64,000 nucleotides of DNA from DASUPK01 sp963774305. GTDB lineage: Bacteria; Actinomycetota; Thermoleophilia; Solirubrobacterales; 70-9. Under the pieces are notes generated by a model that was not told the DNA's origin, made no database searches, and saw only the letters and a program-made list of their open reading frames with translations. The number at the start of each line of letters is the position of its first letter. Position 1 is the first letter of the stretch. Positions 48,077 through 57,107 of the stretch are shown piece after piece. The stretch covers positions 372,001-436,000 of the forward strand of contig CAVZEM010000011.1 of assembly GCA_963774305.1 (NCBI GenBank), written 5' to 3'. A program made the translations under genes and the position numbers.

Positions 48077-49191
48077 GACGCGGCCTCCTTGGCTCTCTCG
48101 TTGACGATCTCGCCGTCCTTGGTGAGCAGGGAGCCGGCGATGATCTCGTCCTCGGTGTCGACCTTGAGGTTGCCCTCGTCGTCGATGAGGAGCTCGACCA
48201 GGTTCTGCAGGTTCTTGGCGTAGAGCGCCGAGGCGTTGCCGGCCATCTGGCTCGGCAGGTTCGCCGGGCCGATGATCTTGACGCCGTCCACCTCGACGGT
48301 CTCCCCCGGCTTCGAGCCCTCGACGTTGCCGCCGGTCTGGGCCGCGAGGTCAATGATCACGGAGCCGGGCGCCATGTTCTGGACGGCGTCGGCCGTGATC
48401 AGGCGCGGCGCCGGGCGGCCTGGGATCTGGGCGGTCGTGATGATCACGTCCTGCCGCTTGGCGGCCTCCCCGAGCTCCTGCCGAAGCTTCTCGTTCTCCT
48501 CCTCGGTGAGCGGGCGCGCGTAGCCACCCTCGCCCTCCGCATCCTTGACGGCCTCCACCTCGAGGAAGCGGCCGCCGAGGGACTGCACCTGCTCCTTGAC
48601 GACCGAGCGGACGTCGAAGCCGGTGACGATTCCCCCCAGCCGCTTGGCGGTGGCGATGGCCTGCAGGCCGGCGACTCCGGCTCCGAGGACCAAGACCTTG
48701 GCGGGCGGGACCGTCCCGGCCGCCGTGGTCATCATCGGGAAGAGCTTGCCGGACTCGCGAGCCGCGATCAGCACCGACATGTAGCCGCCGAGGTTCGCCT
48801 GGGAGGAGAGGGCATCCATGGACTGGGCCCGCGTGATCCTCGGGATCGCCTCCATCGCGAAGCTGGTGGCACCGGCCTCGGCGAGCGACTTGGCGAGCGC
48901 CGGATTGGTCAGCGGCTCGAGGAAGCCGATCAGGATCTGGCCCTGGCGCAGGCGGCGGACCTCATCGTCGGTGGGCGGGGTGACCTTGAGGACGACGTCG
49001 GCGCCCCAGGGGTCTTCGCCGACCTTTGCGCCGGCGTCCGAGTACTCGGAGTCGGGATGCGACGCGCCCTCTCCGGCGCCGGCCTCGACAGCGACCTCGA
49101 TCTCCTTGGCGGTCAGCGCTTTGACCACGTCAGGGACAAGCGCCACACGGCGCTCTCCCTCAGCGGTCTCCTTTGGCACTCCGATCTTCAT
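48073..49191 (-). CDS. pntAA: NAD(P) transhydrogenase subunit alpha part 1
   Basis: A 372-residue NAD(H)-binding domain I subunit related to alanine dehydrogenase. It has KIGVPKETAEGERRVALVPD at the start, the Rossmann motif VLVLGAGVAGLQAIATAKRLGG, and the mobile-loop and proton-coupling segments (DVIITTAQIPGRPAPRLI). First gene of the pntAA-pntAB-pntB operon. Complete with no odd features. Confidence 0.95.
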   Translation of the reverse strand: MKIGVPKETAEGERRVALVPDVVKALTAKEIEVAVEAGAGEGASHPDSEYSDAGAKVGEDPWGADVVLKVTPPTDDEVRRLRQGQILIGFLEPLTNPALAKSLAEAGATSFAMEAIPRITRAQSMDALSSQANLGGYMSVLIAARESGKLFPMMTTAAGTVPPAKVLVLGAGVAGLQAIATAKRLGGIVTGFDVRSVVKEQVQSLGGRFLEVEAVKDAEGEGGYARPLTEEENEKLRQELGEAAKRQDVIITTAQIPGRPAPRLITADAVQNMAPGSVIIDLAAQTGGNVEGSKPGETVEVDGVKIIGPANLPSQMAGNASALYAKNLQNLVELLIDDEGNLKVDTEDEIIAGSLLTKDGEIVNERAKEAAS

Positions 49192-49233
49192 GGACGATTC
49201 ACGCCCTCCGGGGCGGGGTTTGACCGCGGCAAT

Positions 49234-49659
49234 CTAGTCGGTTTGGCCTCCGGACCACTCCGGCAGTTGGGCCGCCTCGAGGGCCTGATCTTCGGTCAGA
49301 AAGAGCTGGACGCGCGTGATCAGGCCATCCTCGACGCGGTACAGATAGGCACGTGCGTCGCGGACCTCGACACCGCTCGCCCGCCCGCTGCCGCCGTAGG
49401 TGATGAACAGGAAAGCGACACCCCCGCCCAGGTCGCGTGACTCGAGAATCTCGAAGCGATAGTCGGACCCGAACGCCCGGAACCAGTCACCGAACCATTC
49501 CCCCACCGCTTCACGGCCCTCGAAGGTGCCCGTATTCAGGAAGCCCTCTTCGACCACCAGCACGACATCCCGAGCGTAGTAGTCCATGGCTCGCGTGAAG
49601 TCTCGGTCGTTGGTCGCCGCGAACTGCTCCCTGACGACCTCGATGGGTTCCTGCGACAC
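49234..49659 (-). CDS. SnoaL-like protein
   Basis: A 141-residue NTF2-fold protein: VREQFAATNDRDFTRAMDYYARDVVLVVEEG, GREAVGEWFGDWF and YLYRVEDGLITRVQLFLTEDQALEAAQL. No catalytic motif can be assigned. It has a GTG start five nt after TAGCGT. Not closely related to the SnoaL protein at 45.9 kb. It lies between the transhydrogenase operon and an F420-type oxidoreductase, on the same strand. Confidence 0.82.
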   Translation of the reverse strand: MSQEPIEVVREQFAATNDRDFTRAMDYYARDVVLVVEEGFLNTGTFEGREAVGEWFGDWFRAFGSDYRFEILESRDLGGGVAFLFITYGGSGRASGVEVRDARAYLYRVEDGLITRVQLFLTEDQALEAAQLPEWSGGQTD

Positions 49660-49667
49660 GGGTGACG

Positions 49668-50744
49668 CTAGGCAGGTGATCCGGCGCCGACCATCTCGGC
49701 GAGCTTCTCGAGCGTCCGGACGTTCTCCTCGGCGTTGCCGTGCATCGGCGAGACGATCATCCGGTCGACGCCGGCATCGGCGAAGCGCTTGACGCGCTCG
49801 GCGACCTCGTCCTCGGTCCCGATCATCGCGGTGGCATCGACCAGCTCGTCCGGGATCGCGGCGTAGGCCTCCTCGCGCTTGCCGTCGAGATAGAGGGACT
49901 GCACCTCGTCGGCCACCTCGGCGAAGCCGAAGCGTCGCGTCAGGTCGGCGTAGAAGTTCGTCTTCTTCGAGCCCATTCCGCCGAGATAGAGAAGCAGCCC
50001 GGCCTTGACCAGGCCGCGAGCGGCATCGAGGTCGCCGTCGATCGCCACCTGCACGGAGGGGGACACCGCGAAGTCCTCGCGGCTCCGGCCGCTCTTGCTC
50101 AGGCCCGCCTCGATGTGCTCACCCCAGGCGTCTTCCCACTTGTCGACGGAGAAGAAGATCGGGATCCAGCCGTCAGCGACCTCGGCGGCCAGCTCGACGG
50201 ACTTCCGGCCGATGGCGCCGAGATAGATGGGGATCTCGTTGCGGATCGGGTGGATGTTCAGCTTGAGCGCCTTGCCCTGCCCGGTGACGCCCTCGCCGTC
50301 GGTCAGCGGCAGCTTGAAGTGCTTGCCCTCGTACTCCAGCCGTCCCTCGCGGGCGACGACCTGCTTGACGATCTCGACGTACTCGCGGGTGCGGCCCCAC
50401 GGCTTCTCGTAGGGGACGCCGTACCAGCCCTCGGAGACCTGCGGGCCGGAGGGCCCGAAGCCGAAGATGAAGCGGCCGCCGGAGAGGGCGTCGATCGTCA
50501 CCCCGGCCATCGCCGCCGCCGCGGGCTGCCGCGCGGGCACCTGGAGGATCGCCGCGCCGAGCTGGATGGTCTCGGTCTTGGCGGCGAGGTAGGCGAGCAC
50601 GCTGACGGCGTCCGAGCCGTAGGACTCGGCCGCCCAGACGGAGTCGAAGCCGAAGCGCTCGGCGGCGAGCACGATGTCGGTGGCCTCGTCTCCCTGGGGA
50701 CCGATTCCCCAGTAGCCGAGGTTGAGTCCAAGCTTCAAACCCAT
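49668..50744 (-). CDS. LLM-class F420-dependent oxidoreductase
   Basis: A 358-residue luciferase-like TIM-barrel protein: KLGLNLGYWGIGPQGDEATDIVLAAERFGFDSVWAAESYGSD at the start, IQLGAAILQVPARQP, GGRFIFGFGPSGPQVSEGWYGVPYEKPWGRTREYVEIV and PIYLGAIGRKSVELAAEVADGWIP. This is the subgroup typical of F420-using enzymes in mycobacteria. Substrate unknown. ATG is nine nt after a TAGGGT box (50759-50754), so probably leaderless. Distinct from the other oxidoreductase at 37.5 kb. Confidence 0.9.
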   Translation of the reverse strand: MGLKLGLNLGYWGIGPQGDEATDIVLAAERFGFDSVWAAESYGSDAVSVLAYLAAKTETIQLGAAILQVPARQPAAAAMAGVTIDALSGGRFIFGFGPSGPQVSEGWYGVPYEKPWGRTREYVEIVKQVVAREGRLEYEGKHFKLPLTDGEGVTGQGKALKLNIHPIRNEIPIYLGAIGRKSVELAAEVADGWIPIFFSVDKWEDAWGEHIEAGLSKSGRSREDFAVSPSVQVAIDGDLDAARGLVKAGLLLYLGGMGSKKTNFYADLTRRFGFAEVADEVQSLYLDGKREEAYAAIPDELVDATAMIGTEDEVAERVKRFADAGVDRMIVSPMHGNAEENVRTLEKLAEMVGAGSPA

Positions 50745-50753
50745 GTGGGCCGA

Positions 50754-50759
50754 ACCCTA
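50754..50759 (-). promoter_or_regulatory. -10 box of the second LLM oxidoreductase
   Basis: TAGGGT on the minus strand, nine nt before the ATG at 50744. Leaderless arrangement inferred. Confidence 0.45.
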
Positions 50760-50782
50760 CGGGACTGCGTGCTCGGGCGAGT

Positions 50783-51895
50783 TCAGGTCCCCAGGTTGTT
50801 GATCGTCAGCGTGGCCTGCTGTGTGACGCCGCCGGCCGTCGCCGAGATCGTGACCGGGCCGGCCGCCGCGGTGCCGCTCACGCTGATCTGGAAGGTTCCG
50901 GTGAGGCCGTCCTGCGGGATCGTGATCGTCGCGGGGACGGTGACGTCGGGGCTATCGGACGAGAGGTTGACGACCGAGCCGGCGGCCAGCGCTTCGCAGT
51001 CGATGGTGACCGTCCCGGTGGCCGTGGCGGGGTTTCCGGAGTTGACGCTGCTCGGGCTCACATCGAGCGTGGTCGCCGCGGGGGCCGGGCTGGCGAGGCT
51101 CCTGACCGACGCCGTGTCCGTCGCCTGCGACGGAGACAACGTGGCTGTCACGGTCACGGCCGGGGTCGGTGCGAGGGCGGTCGCACCGAAGAAGGCGGTC
51201 TTGGACCCGGTCGGCACGGTGACCTGGGAGAGAACCGAGAGCGCGAGCGGGTTGTCACTGGACAGGTCGACGGGCGTGTCCCCAGGGGCGGCCACGTCGA
51301 GGCTGACGCGGTTGGCCGTGAACACACCTGTGCCGGGATAGCACTTGTGGTCGAGCGCGACCGAGGCCACGCTCGGGGTGCTCACCACGCTGAGCTGGAC
51401 GTTGGCATCGCTCCCCCCTATTGACGCCGTCAGTGTGGGCGTGACGGTCGCTCCCGCGGTGGTGTCGACCGCGAAGCTGGCCGTGGTCTGGCCCGGGGCG
51501 ACGTACACGGACGAGGGCACGTTCGCTCGAGTCGGGTCACTGCTCTCCAGGGCGACCGGCTGGCCGCCGGAGGGCGCCCCGCCGCTGATCGTCACATGCC
51601 CCTGCGTGGACCTCCCGCCGAGGACCGGATTGTCCGTCACCGTCACGGCGTTCACGCCGACGGCCGGGGGCACGACGGGGGGCGTCACGTTCGGATGGGT
51701 GGCCTCGCCGGGAAGGGCGGCATCGGTTTTCCCGGCGCCCCCGCACTTCTTCTTCTTCTTGTGCGACCCCTTCTTGGCCTTCTTGCACTTGCTCGCGGAG
51801 GCCACGGGACCCGGCTTCGAGCTCGCCGGCAGAGCCAGCATCCCTGCGGACAGGGTGGCGACGAGTGCCGCGAGCGTGATCCTTCTGATCAACAC
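50783..51895 (-). CDS. exported protein with Ig-like repeats and polybasic linker
   Basis: A 370-residue secreted protein. GTG at 51895 gives a normal signal peptide (LIRRITLAALVATLSAGMLALPASS); a TTG ten codons upstream is possible. After the cleavage region comes the linker SKCKKAKKGSHKKKKKCGG, then three beta-sandwich repeats of about 95 residues (VNAVTVTDNPVLGG..., VASVALDHKCYPGTG..., ATTLDVSPSSVNSGN...), each with a V.L.S..P motif and a T.T.T.G..TQQATL-type ending. Such repeats occur in surface adhesins and wall-associated proteins. Function unknown. Confidence 0.78.
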   Translation of the reverse strand: MLIRRITLAALVATLSAGMLALPASSKPGPVASASKCKKAKKGSHKKKKKCGGAGKTDAALPGEATHPNVTPPVVPPAVGVNAVTVTDNPVLGGRSTQGHVTISGGAPSGGQPVALESSDPTRANVPSSVYVAPGQTTASFAVDTTAGATVTPTLTASIGGSDANVQLSVVSTPSVASVALDHKCYPGTGVFTANRVSLDVAAPGDTPVDLSSDNPLALSVLSQVTVPTGSKTAFFGATALAPTPAVTVTATLSPSQATDTASVRSLASPAPAATTLDVSPSSVNSGNPATATGTVTIDCEALAAGSVVNLSSDSPDVTVPATITIPQDGLTGTFQISVSGTAAAGPVTISATAGGVTQQATLTINNLGT

Positions 51896-52010
51896 GGCGA
51901 TTGACTCGACCGCTGGGCGGCCCAATCAAGGCGGACGGCCCCCTCTGGACAGAAGTCTCGTCCTCACTATTTGGGTGCAGAACCGCCGTCGGGGAGCCGA
52001 AAAGAGGTGC

Positions 52011-52196
52011 ATGACGCCTGAGCAGATCGAGTATCGAGCGCAGCAGGCCGAGCACCTGCTCGCCCGCTACCGCGAGCTGGAGCGTGAGCGGGAGGACGCC
52101 GGGCTCTACGAGGAGGCTCTGGAGGCAAGGCGTCTACGCCTCGAGCAGGAGGTCTCCGTGACCTACTGGCGCGCGCGAGCAAGCGAAGCGGCCTAG
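52011..52196 (+). CDS. small helical protein
   Basis: A 61-residue protein, highly charged and almost entirely helical (EQIEYRAQQAEHLLARYREL then EALEARRLRLEQEV). An AGAGG Shine-Dalgarno stands six nt before ATG. It overlaps nothing and lies before the toxin-antitoxin pair. No family recognised; a small DNA- or protein-binding factor is possible. Confidence 0.6.
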   Translation: MTPEQIEYRAQQAEHLLARYRELEREREDAGLYEEALEARRLRLEQEVSVTYWRARASEAA

Positions 52197-52197
52197 A

Positions 52198-52222
52198 GCT
52201 TGCGAAATGCTTGCGCTAGGAT
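52198..52222 (+). promoter_or_regulatory. promoter and phased direct repeats of the toxin-antitoxin operon
   Basis: GCTTGCG occurs at 52198-52204 and 52209-52215, 11 bp apart (one helical turn), just before a TAGGAT -10 box (52217-52222) that lies nine nt before the antitoxin ATG. Fits autoregulation by the Xre antitoxin. Inferred. Confidence 0.5.
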
Positions 52223-52231
52223 GGGCTCACG

Positions 52232-52570
52232 ATGAGCCCGGTCCTCACCCCCACCCTGCTTGACCCGATCGCGGAGACGCTCGAGCTCACCGAGACCGAG
52301 CTGGGCCGCCTCTTCGGGGTCAGCCGGCAGGCTGTCGGGCAGTGGCGGGAGCGCGGCGTCCCCTCGAACCGGATGGCCAAGGTGGCGACGGTGGCGGCGA
52401 TCTGCGACCTGTTGCATCACCGCCTGAAGTCCGAGCGGATCCCCGGGATCGCCCGCCGGCCGGCGCAGGCCTACGGCGGGCACTCGATGCTCGAGCTGAT
52501 CGAGCGCGACCGCCAGGACGAGCTGCAGGCCAAGGTGCGCCAGTCGTTCGACTGGGCCGCCTCGGCGTAG
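52232..52570 (+). CDS. Xre/MbcA/ParS-type antitoxin of a RES toxin
   Basis: A 112-residue antitoxin. The helix-turn-helix is ETELGRLFGVSRQAVGQWRERGVP (about residues 17-40); the C-terminal MbcA/ParS/Xre toxin-binding domain contains ARRPAQAYGGHSMLELIERDRQDELQAKV. It would bind and block the RES toxin and repress the operon. The toxin gene begins 3 nt after its stop. Confidence 0.87.
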   Translation: MSPVLTPTLLDPIAETLELTETELGRLFGVSRQAVGQWRERGVPSNRMAKVATVAAICDLLHHRLKSERIPGIARRPAQAYGGHSMLELIERDRQDELQAKVRQSFDWAASA

Positions 52571-52573
52571 AAG

Positions 52574-53095
52574 ATGAGGACGATCCGGAAGGGCGGCCCT
52601 TATGTGCGGGTCGCGGACCCGGACTGGGACGACCCGCTGGACGGCCGATACGCCGCCGAGCGCGGCGGCCGCTGGAATCCCCCCGAGTCGTTCCCGGTCG
52701 TCTACCTCTGTCGGACCGTCGCGGTCGCCCGCGCCAACGTCTACCGGCGACTCGAGCGGCAGCCCTACGGGCCCGAGGACCTGCGGCCGGAGGCGGGTCC
52801 GGTCCTGGTCCGGACCACCGTTCCGGAGGACCGCTACCTGAACGTCATCACCGACGCAGGCTGCCGGGACGCCGGCTTGCCGGGCACCTACCCGCGCGAC
52901 AGCCGGCGCAGGATCGTCCCCCACAGCCGCTGTCAGCCGATCGGCCTCCGAGCGAAGGAGGCGGGACTGCCGGGGGTGGCCGCACGCAGCGCCGTGGCCG
53001 ATGGCGAGGAACTGGCCTACTTCGGCGGACGCAAGCTTCGGCGCGGCACAGTGTGCTCATTCGACGACTGGTTCTGGGAAGCGGCGCTTCGCTAA
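52574..53095 (+). CDS. RES-domain NAD-degrading toxin
   Basis: A 173-residue RES-domain protein. The conserved Arg lies in ERGGRWNPPESFPVVYLCRTVAVARANVY, and the conserved Ser in ARSAVADGEELAYF. RES toxins such as MbcT use NAD+ as substrate, either for phosphorolysis or ADP-ribosylation, and stop growth when the antitoxin is lost. Complete and adjacent to its antitoxin. In typical RES toxins a Glu follows the YL strand; here the sequence is CRTVAVAR, so the second catalytic residue should be checked. Confidence 0.86.
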   Translation: MRTIRKGGPYVRVADPDWDDPLDGRYAAERGGRWNPPESFPVVYLCRTVAVARANVYRRLERQPYGPEDLRPEAGPVLVRTTVPEDRYLNVITDAGCRDAGLPGTYPRDSRRRIVPHSRCQPIGLRAKEAGLPGVAARSAVADGEELAYFGGRKLRRGTVCSFDDWFWEAALR

Positions 53096-53105
53096 CAATG
53101 CGGCA

Positions 53106-55586
53106 GTGAGCGACCAGCGTCATCCCGGAGGCCTGTCCAGCCAGGAGGCCGCCAAGCGGCTGCGCGAGCTCGGGCCGGTCGAGGATCGGACGAGCCGCTC
53201 CGTCGCGAGCATCGTCGCGGGCAACGTCTTCACCTTCTTCAACCTGATCATCGGGGTCTTCTTCGTGGTCATGCTGGCGCTCGGCCTCTTCGCCGACGCG
53301 CTCTTCGGCTTCATCGCCGTGATCAACAGCTACATCGGGATCAGGCAGGAGCTGAAGGCGAAGGAGACGCTCGAGAGCCTCGCGCTGCTCATCGCGCCCA
53401 GGGCGAAGGCGGTCAGGGACGGCGAGCTGGTCGAGCTGCACGCGACCGAGGTGGTGCCCGGCGACTGGATTCGCGTCGAGCCTGGAGACCAGCTGGTCGC
53501 CGACGGCGAGATCACGGAGAGCCGGGGTCTCACCCTCGACGAGTCGCTGCTCACCGGCGAGGCCGACGGCGTCCGCAAGCGGGTCGGCCAACGGGCGCTC
53601 TCGGGTTCCTTCTGCATCGCCGGGTCGGGCTACTACGAGGTCGACGCGGTCAGGGAGGAGAGCTACGCGGAGAAGGTCGCCGGCGAGGCGCGCACCTTCC
53701 GCCACCCGCCGTCCCCACTCCAGGACGAGGTGAACCTCGTGCTCAAGGCGAGCACCTGGCTGATGATCCCGCTCGCCGTCATCCTGATCTTCGCCCTCCA
53801 GGCTCGGAGCACCCCGCTGCACGACGCTGCGCAGACGGCCACGGCCGGGCTGATCACACTCATCCCCGAGGGACTCGTACTCCTGATGAGCGTCACGCTC
53901 GCGGTCGCAGCGGTCCGGCTCGCGCGTCTGGACACCCTCGTCCAGCAGATGAGCGCGACCGAGGCGCTGGCCGCCGTGGACACGATCTGCGTCGACAAGA
54001 CCGGGACGCTGACGACCGGTGAGCTGGAGCTCGTCTCGGTCGATGTCTCCGATCCGTCGGAGGCGAGCAGGGCCCAGCAGGCGCTCGCCCGGTTCGCCGC
54101 CAGCTCGGGGGAGCGCAACCGGACCCTGGAGGCGGTCGCCGAGAACTATCCGGGGACTGGAGAGCGAGTGAGGGCCGAGGTGCCCTTCTCGTCCGAGTGG
54201 AAGTGGAGCGGGCTCACCTTCGGCCGCGGGGAGACCTATGTGCTCGGCGCTCCCGACGTGCTCATGGCGCGCGGCTCCCTTGCCCTCCCGGTCCCGCTGC
54301 AACGGAGCCTGGAGGAGAACACCAGGGCCGGTCGCCGGGTCGTCGCCTTCGGCCGCGCCTCGGGTGGCCTTCCCGACAACCCCTATTCCGACCCACCGCC
54401 GGCGGTCACCCCGCTCGCGCTGGTGGTCCTGGAGGAGACGCTTCGCCCGGACGCCCGCGAGACGATTCGCTACATGCGCGAGCGCGAGATGGATCTCAAG
54501 CTGATCTCCGGAGACGCGCCGCAGACCGTCACCGCGGTCGCCTCGGCGGTCGGGATCTCGACGCAGGCCGGTGTCGTCACCGGAGATGACCTGCCCGAGG
54601 ACCACGCCTCGCTCGCCCGCATCGCCGAGGAGAACACGATCTTCTGCCGCATCAAACCCGAGCAGAAGAAGGCCCTCGTCTCGGCACTCGCGGAGCGGGG
54701 GCGGTTCGTGGCGATGATCGGGGATGGGGTGAACGACGTGCCGGCGCTGAAACGCGCCAGGATGGCCGTCGCGATGGGATCGGGGAGTCAGATCACCAAG
54801 GGGATCGCCGACATCGTCCTGCTCAAGGACCAGTTCTCGCGACTGCCTCGGGCCGTCGCGGAGGGACGGCGGATCGCGCGCAACATCCACCGGCTCGGCC
54901 GCCTCTATGTGACCAAGACCGTCTACGCCGCGGCGCTGATCGTGCTGGTGGCGGTGCCTGGCTGGGCCTTCCCCTTCCTCCCCAGGCAGCTGACGGTCGC
55001 CGCCTTCCTGACGATCGGGATCCCCTCCTTCGTGCTCGCCCTGGCCCCCAGCGACGGCCCCCTCTACAGGGGGAGGCTGCTGCGAGCCCTTGCCGCCTTC
55101 GCGGTGCCCGCGGGCCTGGCGATCGCCGCCGCGTCACTGGCCAGCTTCTTCCTGGTGGACACCGTCTTCGGTGGCTCGCTGGAGGCCGGGCGAACCGCGG
55201 CCACCACAACCCTGGTCGTGCTCGGCCTCTGCTTCATCCTGCTGCTCGAGCGCGGTCCGGGCCGCGAGCACATCGCGATCCAGAGCTACATGCTCGCCCT
55301 GGTGGCGGCCCTGGGCGCCCTCTACGCGCTGATCCTCGCCGTCCAGCCCGTCCGGGACTTCTTCGACCTGACCCGGATGGGGGGCGGACAGCTCTTCATC
55401 GCCCTGCTCTCGGCGGCGGCGGGCCTGGTGCTGGCGAGCGTCGTCTGGAGAATCCCGGTCATCGAGCAGCTCGAGGACCGCCCGCCACCGCCCGACGAGA
55501 CCCCGACCGGCCCCGTCACGGAGCCACTGACGGTGGCACCCGCCCCCGCCCCCGTCCCGCGCACCCGACCCTCTGGACAGTCCTGA
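53106..55586 (+). CDS. cation P-type ATPase, CtpE-like
   Basis: An 826-residue P-type ATPase resembling mycobacterial CtpE (a calcium-uptake ATPase). The actuator motif is LTGEAD, the phosphorylation site DKTGTLT (Asp-297), and the hinge GDGVNDVPALKRARMAVAMGSG (Asp near 540). It lacks an N-terminal heavy-metal domain, and the CPx motif is absent: the membrane-4 motif reads LIPEGLV, as in CtpE. About 10 membrane helices; the C-terminal 40 residues are proline-rich. GTG start. The stop overlaps the start of pyk, so the two are coupled, an odd pairing. Confidence 0.9.
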   Translation: MSDQRHPGGLSSQEAAKRLRELGPVEDRTSRSVASIVAGNVFTFFNLIIGVFFVVMLALGLFADALFGFIAVINSYIGIRQELKAKETLESLALLIAPRAKAVRDGELVELHATEVVPGDWIRVEPGDQLVADGEITESRGLTLDESLLTGEADGVRKRVGQRALSGSFCIAGSGYYEVDAVREESYAEKVAGEARTFRHPPSPLQDEVNLVLKASTWLMIPLAVILIFALQARSTPLHDAAQTATAGLITLIPEGLVLLMSVTLAVAAVRLARLDTLVQQMSATEALAAVDTICVDKTGTLTTGELELVSVDVSDPSEASRAQQALARFAASSGERNRTLEAVAENYPGTGERVRAEVPFSSEWKWSGLTFGRGETYVLGAPDVLMARGSLALPVPLQRSLEENTRAGRRVVAFGRASGGLPDNPYSDPPPAVTPLALVVLEETLRPDARETIRYMREREMDLKLISGDAPQTVTAVASAVGISTQAGVVTGDDLPEDHASLARIAEENTIFCRIKPEQKKALVSALAERGRFVAMIGDGVNDVPALKRARMAVAMGSGSQITKGIADIVLLKDQFSRLPRAVAEGRRIARNIHRLGRLYVTKTVYAAALIVLVAVPGWAFPFLPRQLTVAAFLTIGIPSFVLALAPSDGPLYRGRLLRALAAFAVPAGLAIAAASLASFFLVDTVFGGSLEAGRTAATTTLVVLGLCFILLLERGPGREHIAIQSYMLALVAALGALYALILAVQPVRDFFDLTRMGGGQLFIALLSAAAGLVLASVVWRIPVIEQLEDRPPPPDETPTGPVTEPLTVAPAPAPVPRTRPSGQS

Positions 55587-57061
55587 TGCCCTCGTCAGAC
55601 CCAAAACGGGTTGCGCCTGGCGGCGCACCCTTGCATATCGCCCGCCGCACCAAGATCGTCGCCACGGTCGGGCCCGCGAGCAGCTCGCCGGATGTCCTGC
55701 GCGAGCTCTTCGCGGCCGGCGTCGACGTCTTCCGGCTCAACTTCGCCCACGGCACTCCGGATGAGCAGGCCGAGAACGTCCGGCGGATCCGCGCAGTCAG
55801 TGAGGAGGTCGGTCGCGAGGTCGGGATCATGGGCGACCTTCCGGGCCCAAAGCTCCGCCTCGGCGACCTCGAGGGCGACGTCACGGTCCTCCACTCGGGG
55901 TCCAACGTGGTGCTGCGGGGCGAGACCAACGGGACCCCCGGGAACGCCGAGCTCCTCACCGTCCAGTGGGACGGCTTCGCGAAGGCGGTGAGCGAGGGCG
56001 ATCCCGTCTTCCTCGCCGACGGACGGGTGCGGCTCAAGGTCGTCTCCGTCGAGGGCAGTGAAGTCGTCTGCGAGGTCGAGGCCGGAGGGGCCGTCAGCTC
56101 CCACCAGGGCGTGAACCTTCCGGGCGCCGACCACGACCTGCCGGAGACGGGCGCCTCCGACCAGCCCTGGATCGACTTCGCCTGCGACAACGGCATCGAC
56201 CTGCTCGCGGTCTCCTTCGTGCGCCGCCCCTCCGATCTGGAGAAGGTCGAGGCCCGGCTGAAGGAGCGTGGCGCCGACATCCCGCTGATCGCCAAGATCG
56301 AGAAGCCGCAGGCGGCCGAACGTGCCGAGGAGATCATCGAGGCCGCGGGCAGCGGCATCATGATCGCCCGCGGAGACCTCGGGGTCGAGCTGCCGATCGA
56401 GGAGGTGCCCGGCGCCCAGAAGCTGCTGATCGCGCTGGCTGGGCGCGCGTCGAAGCCGTCCATCACCGCGACGCAGATGCTGGCGACGATGGTGCGCGCC
56501 TCGCGCCCGACGCGCGCCGAGGTGACCGACGTGGCGAACGCGATCTACGACGGCACCGACGCGGTGATGCTCTCCGAGGAGACCGCCATCGGCGACTACC
56601 CCGTCGAGGCCGTCCGGGTCATGGACCGAATCGCGCGGGTGACCGAGCCACGGCTGCGGTTCGGGGAGATGGTCTTCACCCGGGTCGAGGAGAAGGAGCA
56701 CGACATCGCCGAGACCGTGGCGCAGGTGGCGGTGGCCGCCTGCTACCGGCTCGGCCTGAGGGCGATCGTCTGCCCCACGAACTCGGGCCGGACCGCGCGT
56801 CTGATTTCGGCCCATCGTCCGCGAGTCCCGGTGCTGGCCATCTCGCCACGGCTCGAGACCGTCAGGCGAATGAACCTGCTCTTCGGGATCAGCTCCACGC
56901 AGGCGGAGGACTGGACCTCGATCCGCAAGCTGCTCGACGATTGCGCGAACCTCGCGCGGGGCCAGGGCATCGCCGAGTCGGGCGACCTCGTGGCGATCAC
57001 CGCCGGGCTGCCCGCGCAGGGCATGGGCACGAACCTTTTCGAGATCCACCGCGTGCCGTAG
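55586..57061 (+). CDS. pyk: pyruvate kinase
   Basis: A 491-residue enzyme of glycolysis (phosphoenolpyruvate plus ADP to pyruvate plus ATP). Motifs are RRTKIVATVGPASSS, FRLNFAHGT, GDLPGPKLR (K+/Mg2+ and ADP sites), AKIEKPQAAERAEEII (catalytic Lys and Glu of the signature) and TRAEVTDVANAIYDGTDAVMLSEETA. The C-terminal regulatory domain is complete. TGATG overlap with the P-type ATPase gene. Confidence 0.96.
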   Translation: MPSSDPKRVAPGGAPLHIARRTKIVATVGPASSSPDVLRELFAAGVDVFRLNFAHGTPDEQAENVRRIRAVSEEVGREVGIMGDLPGPKLRLGDLEGDVTVLHSGSNVVLRGETNGTPGNAELLTVQWDGFAKAVSEGDPVFLADGRVRLKVVSVEGSEVVCEVEAGGAVSSHQGVNLPGADHDLPETGASDQPWIDFACDNGIDLLAVSFVRRPSDLEKVEARLKERGADIPLIAKIEKPQAAERAEEIIEAAGSGIMIARGDLGVELPIEEVPGAQKLLIALAGRASKPSITATQMLATMVRASRPTRAEVTDVANAIYDGTDAVMLSEETAIGDYPVEAVRVMDRIARVTEPRLRFGEMVFTRVEEKEHDIAETVAQVAVAACYRLGLRAIVCPTNSGRTARLISAHRPRVPVLAISPRLETVRRMNLLFGISSTQAEDWTSIRKLLDDCANLARGQGIAESGDLVAITAGLPAQGMGTNLFEIHRVP

Positions 57062-57107
57062 GCGCGCGACCCGCTGTCCGGGCCCGACTCTAGCCTCGGC
57101 TTCGCCG

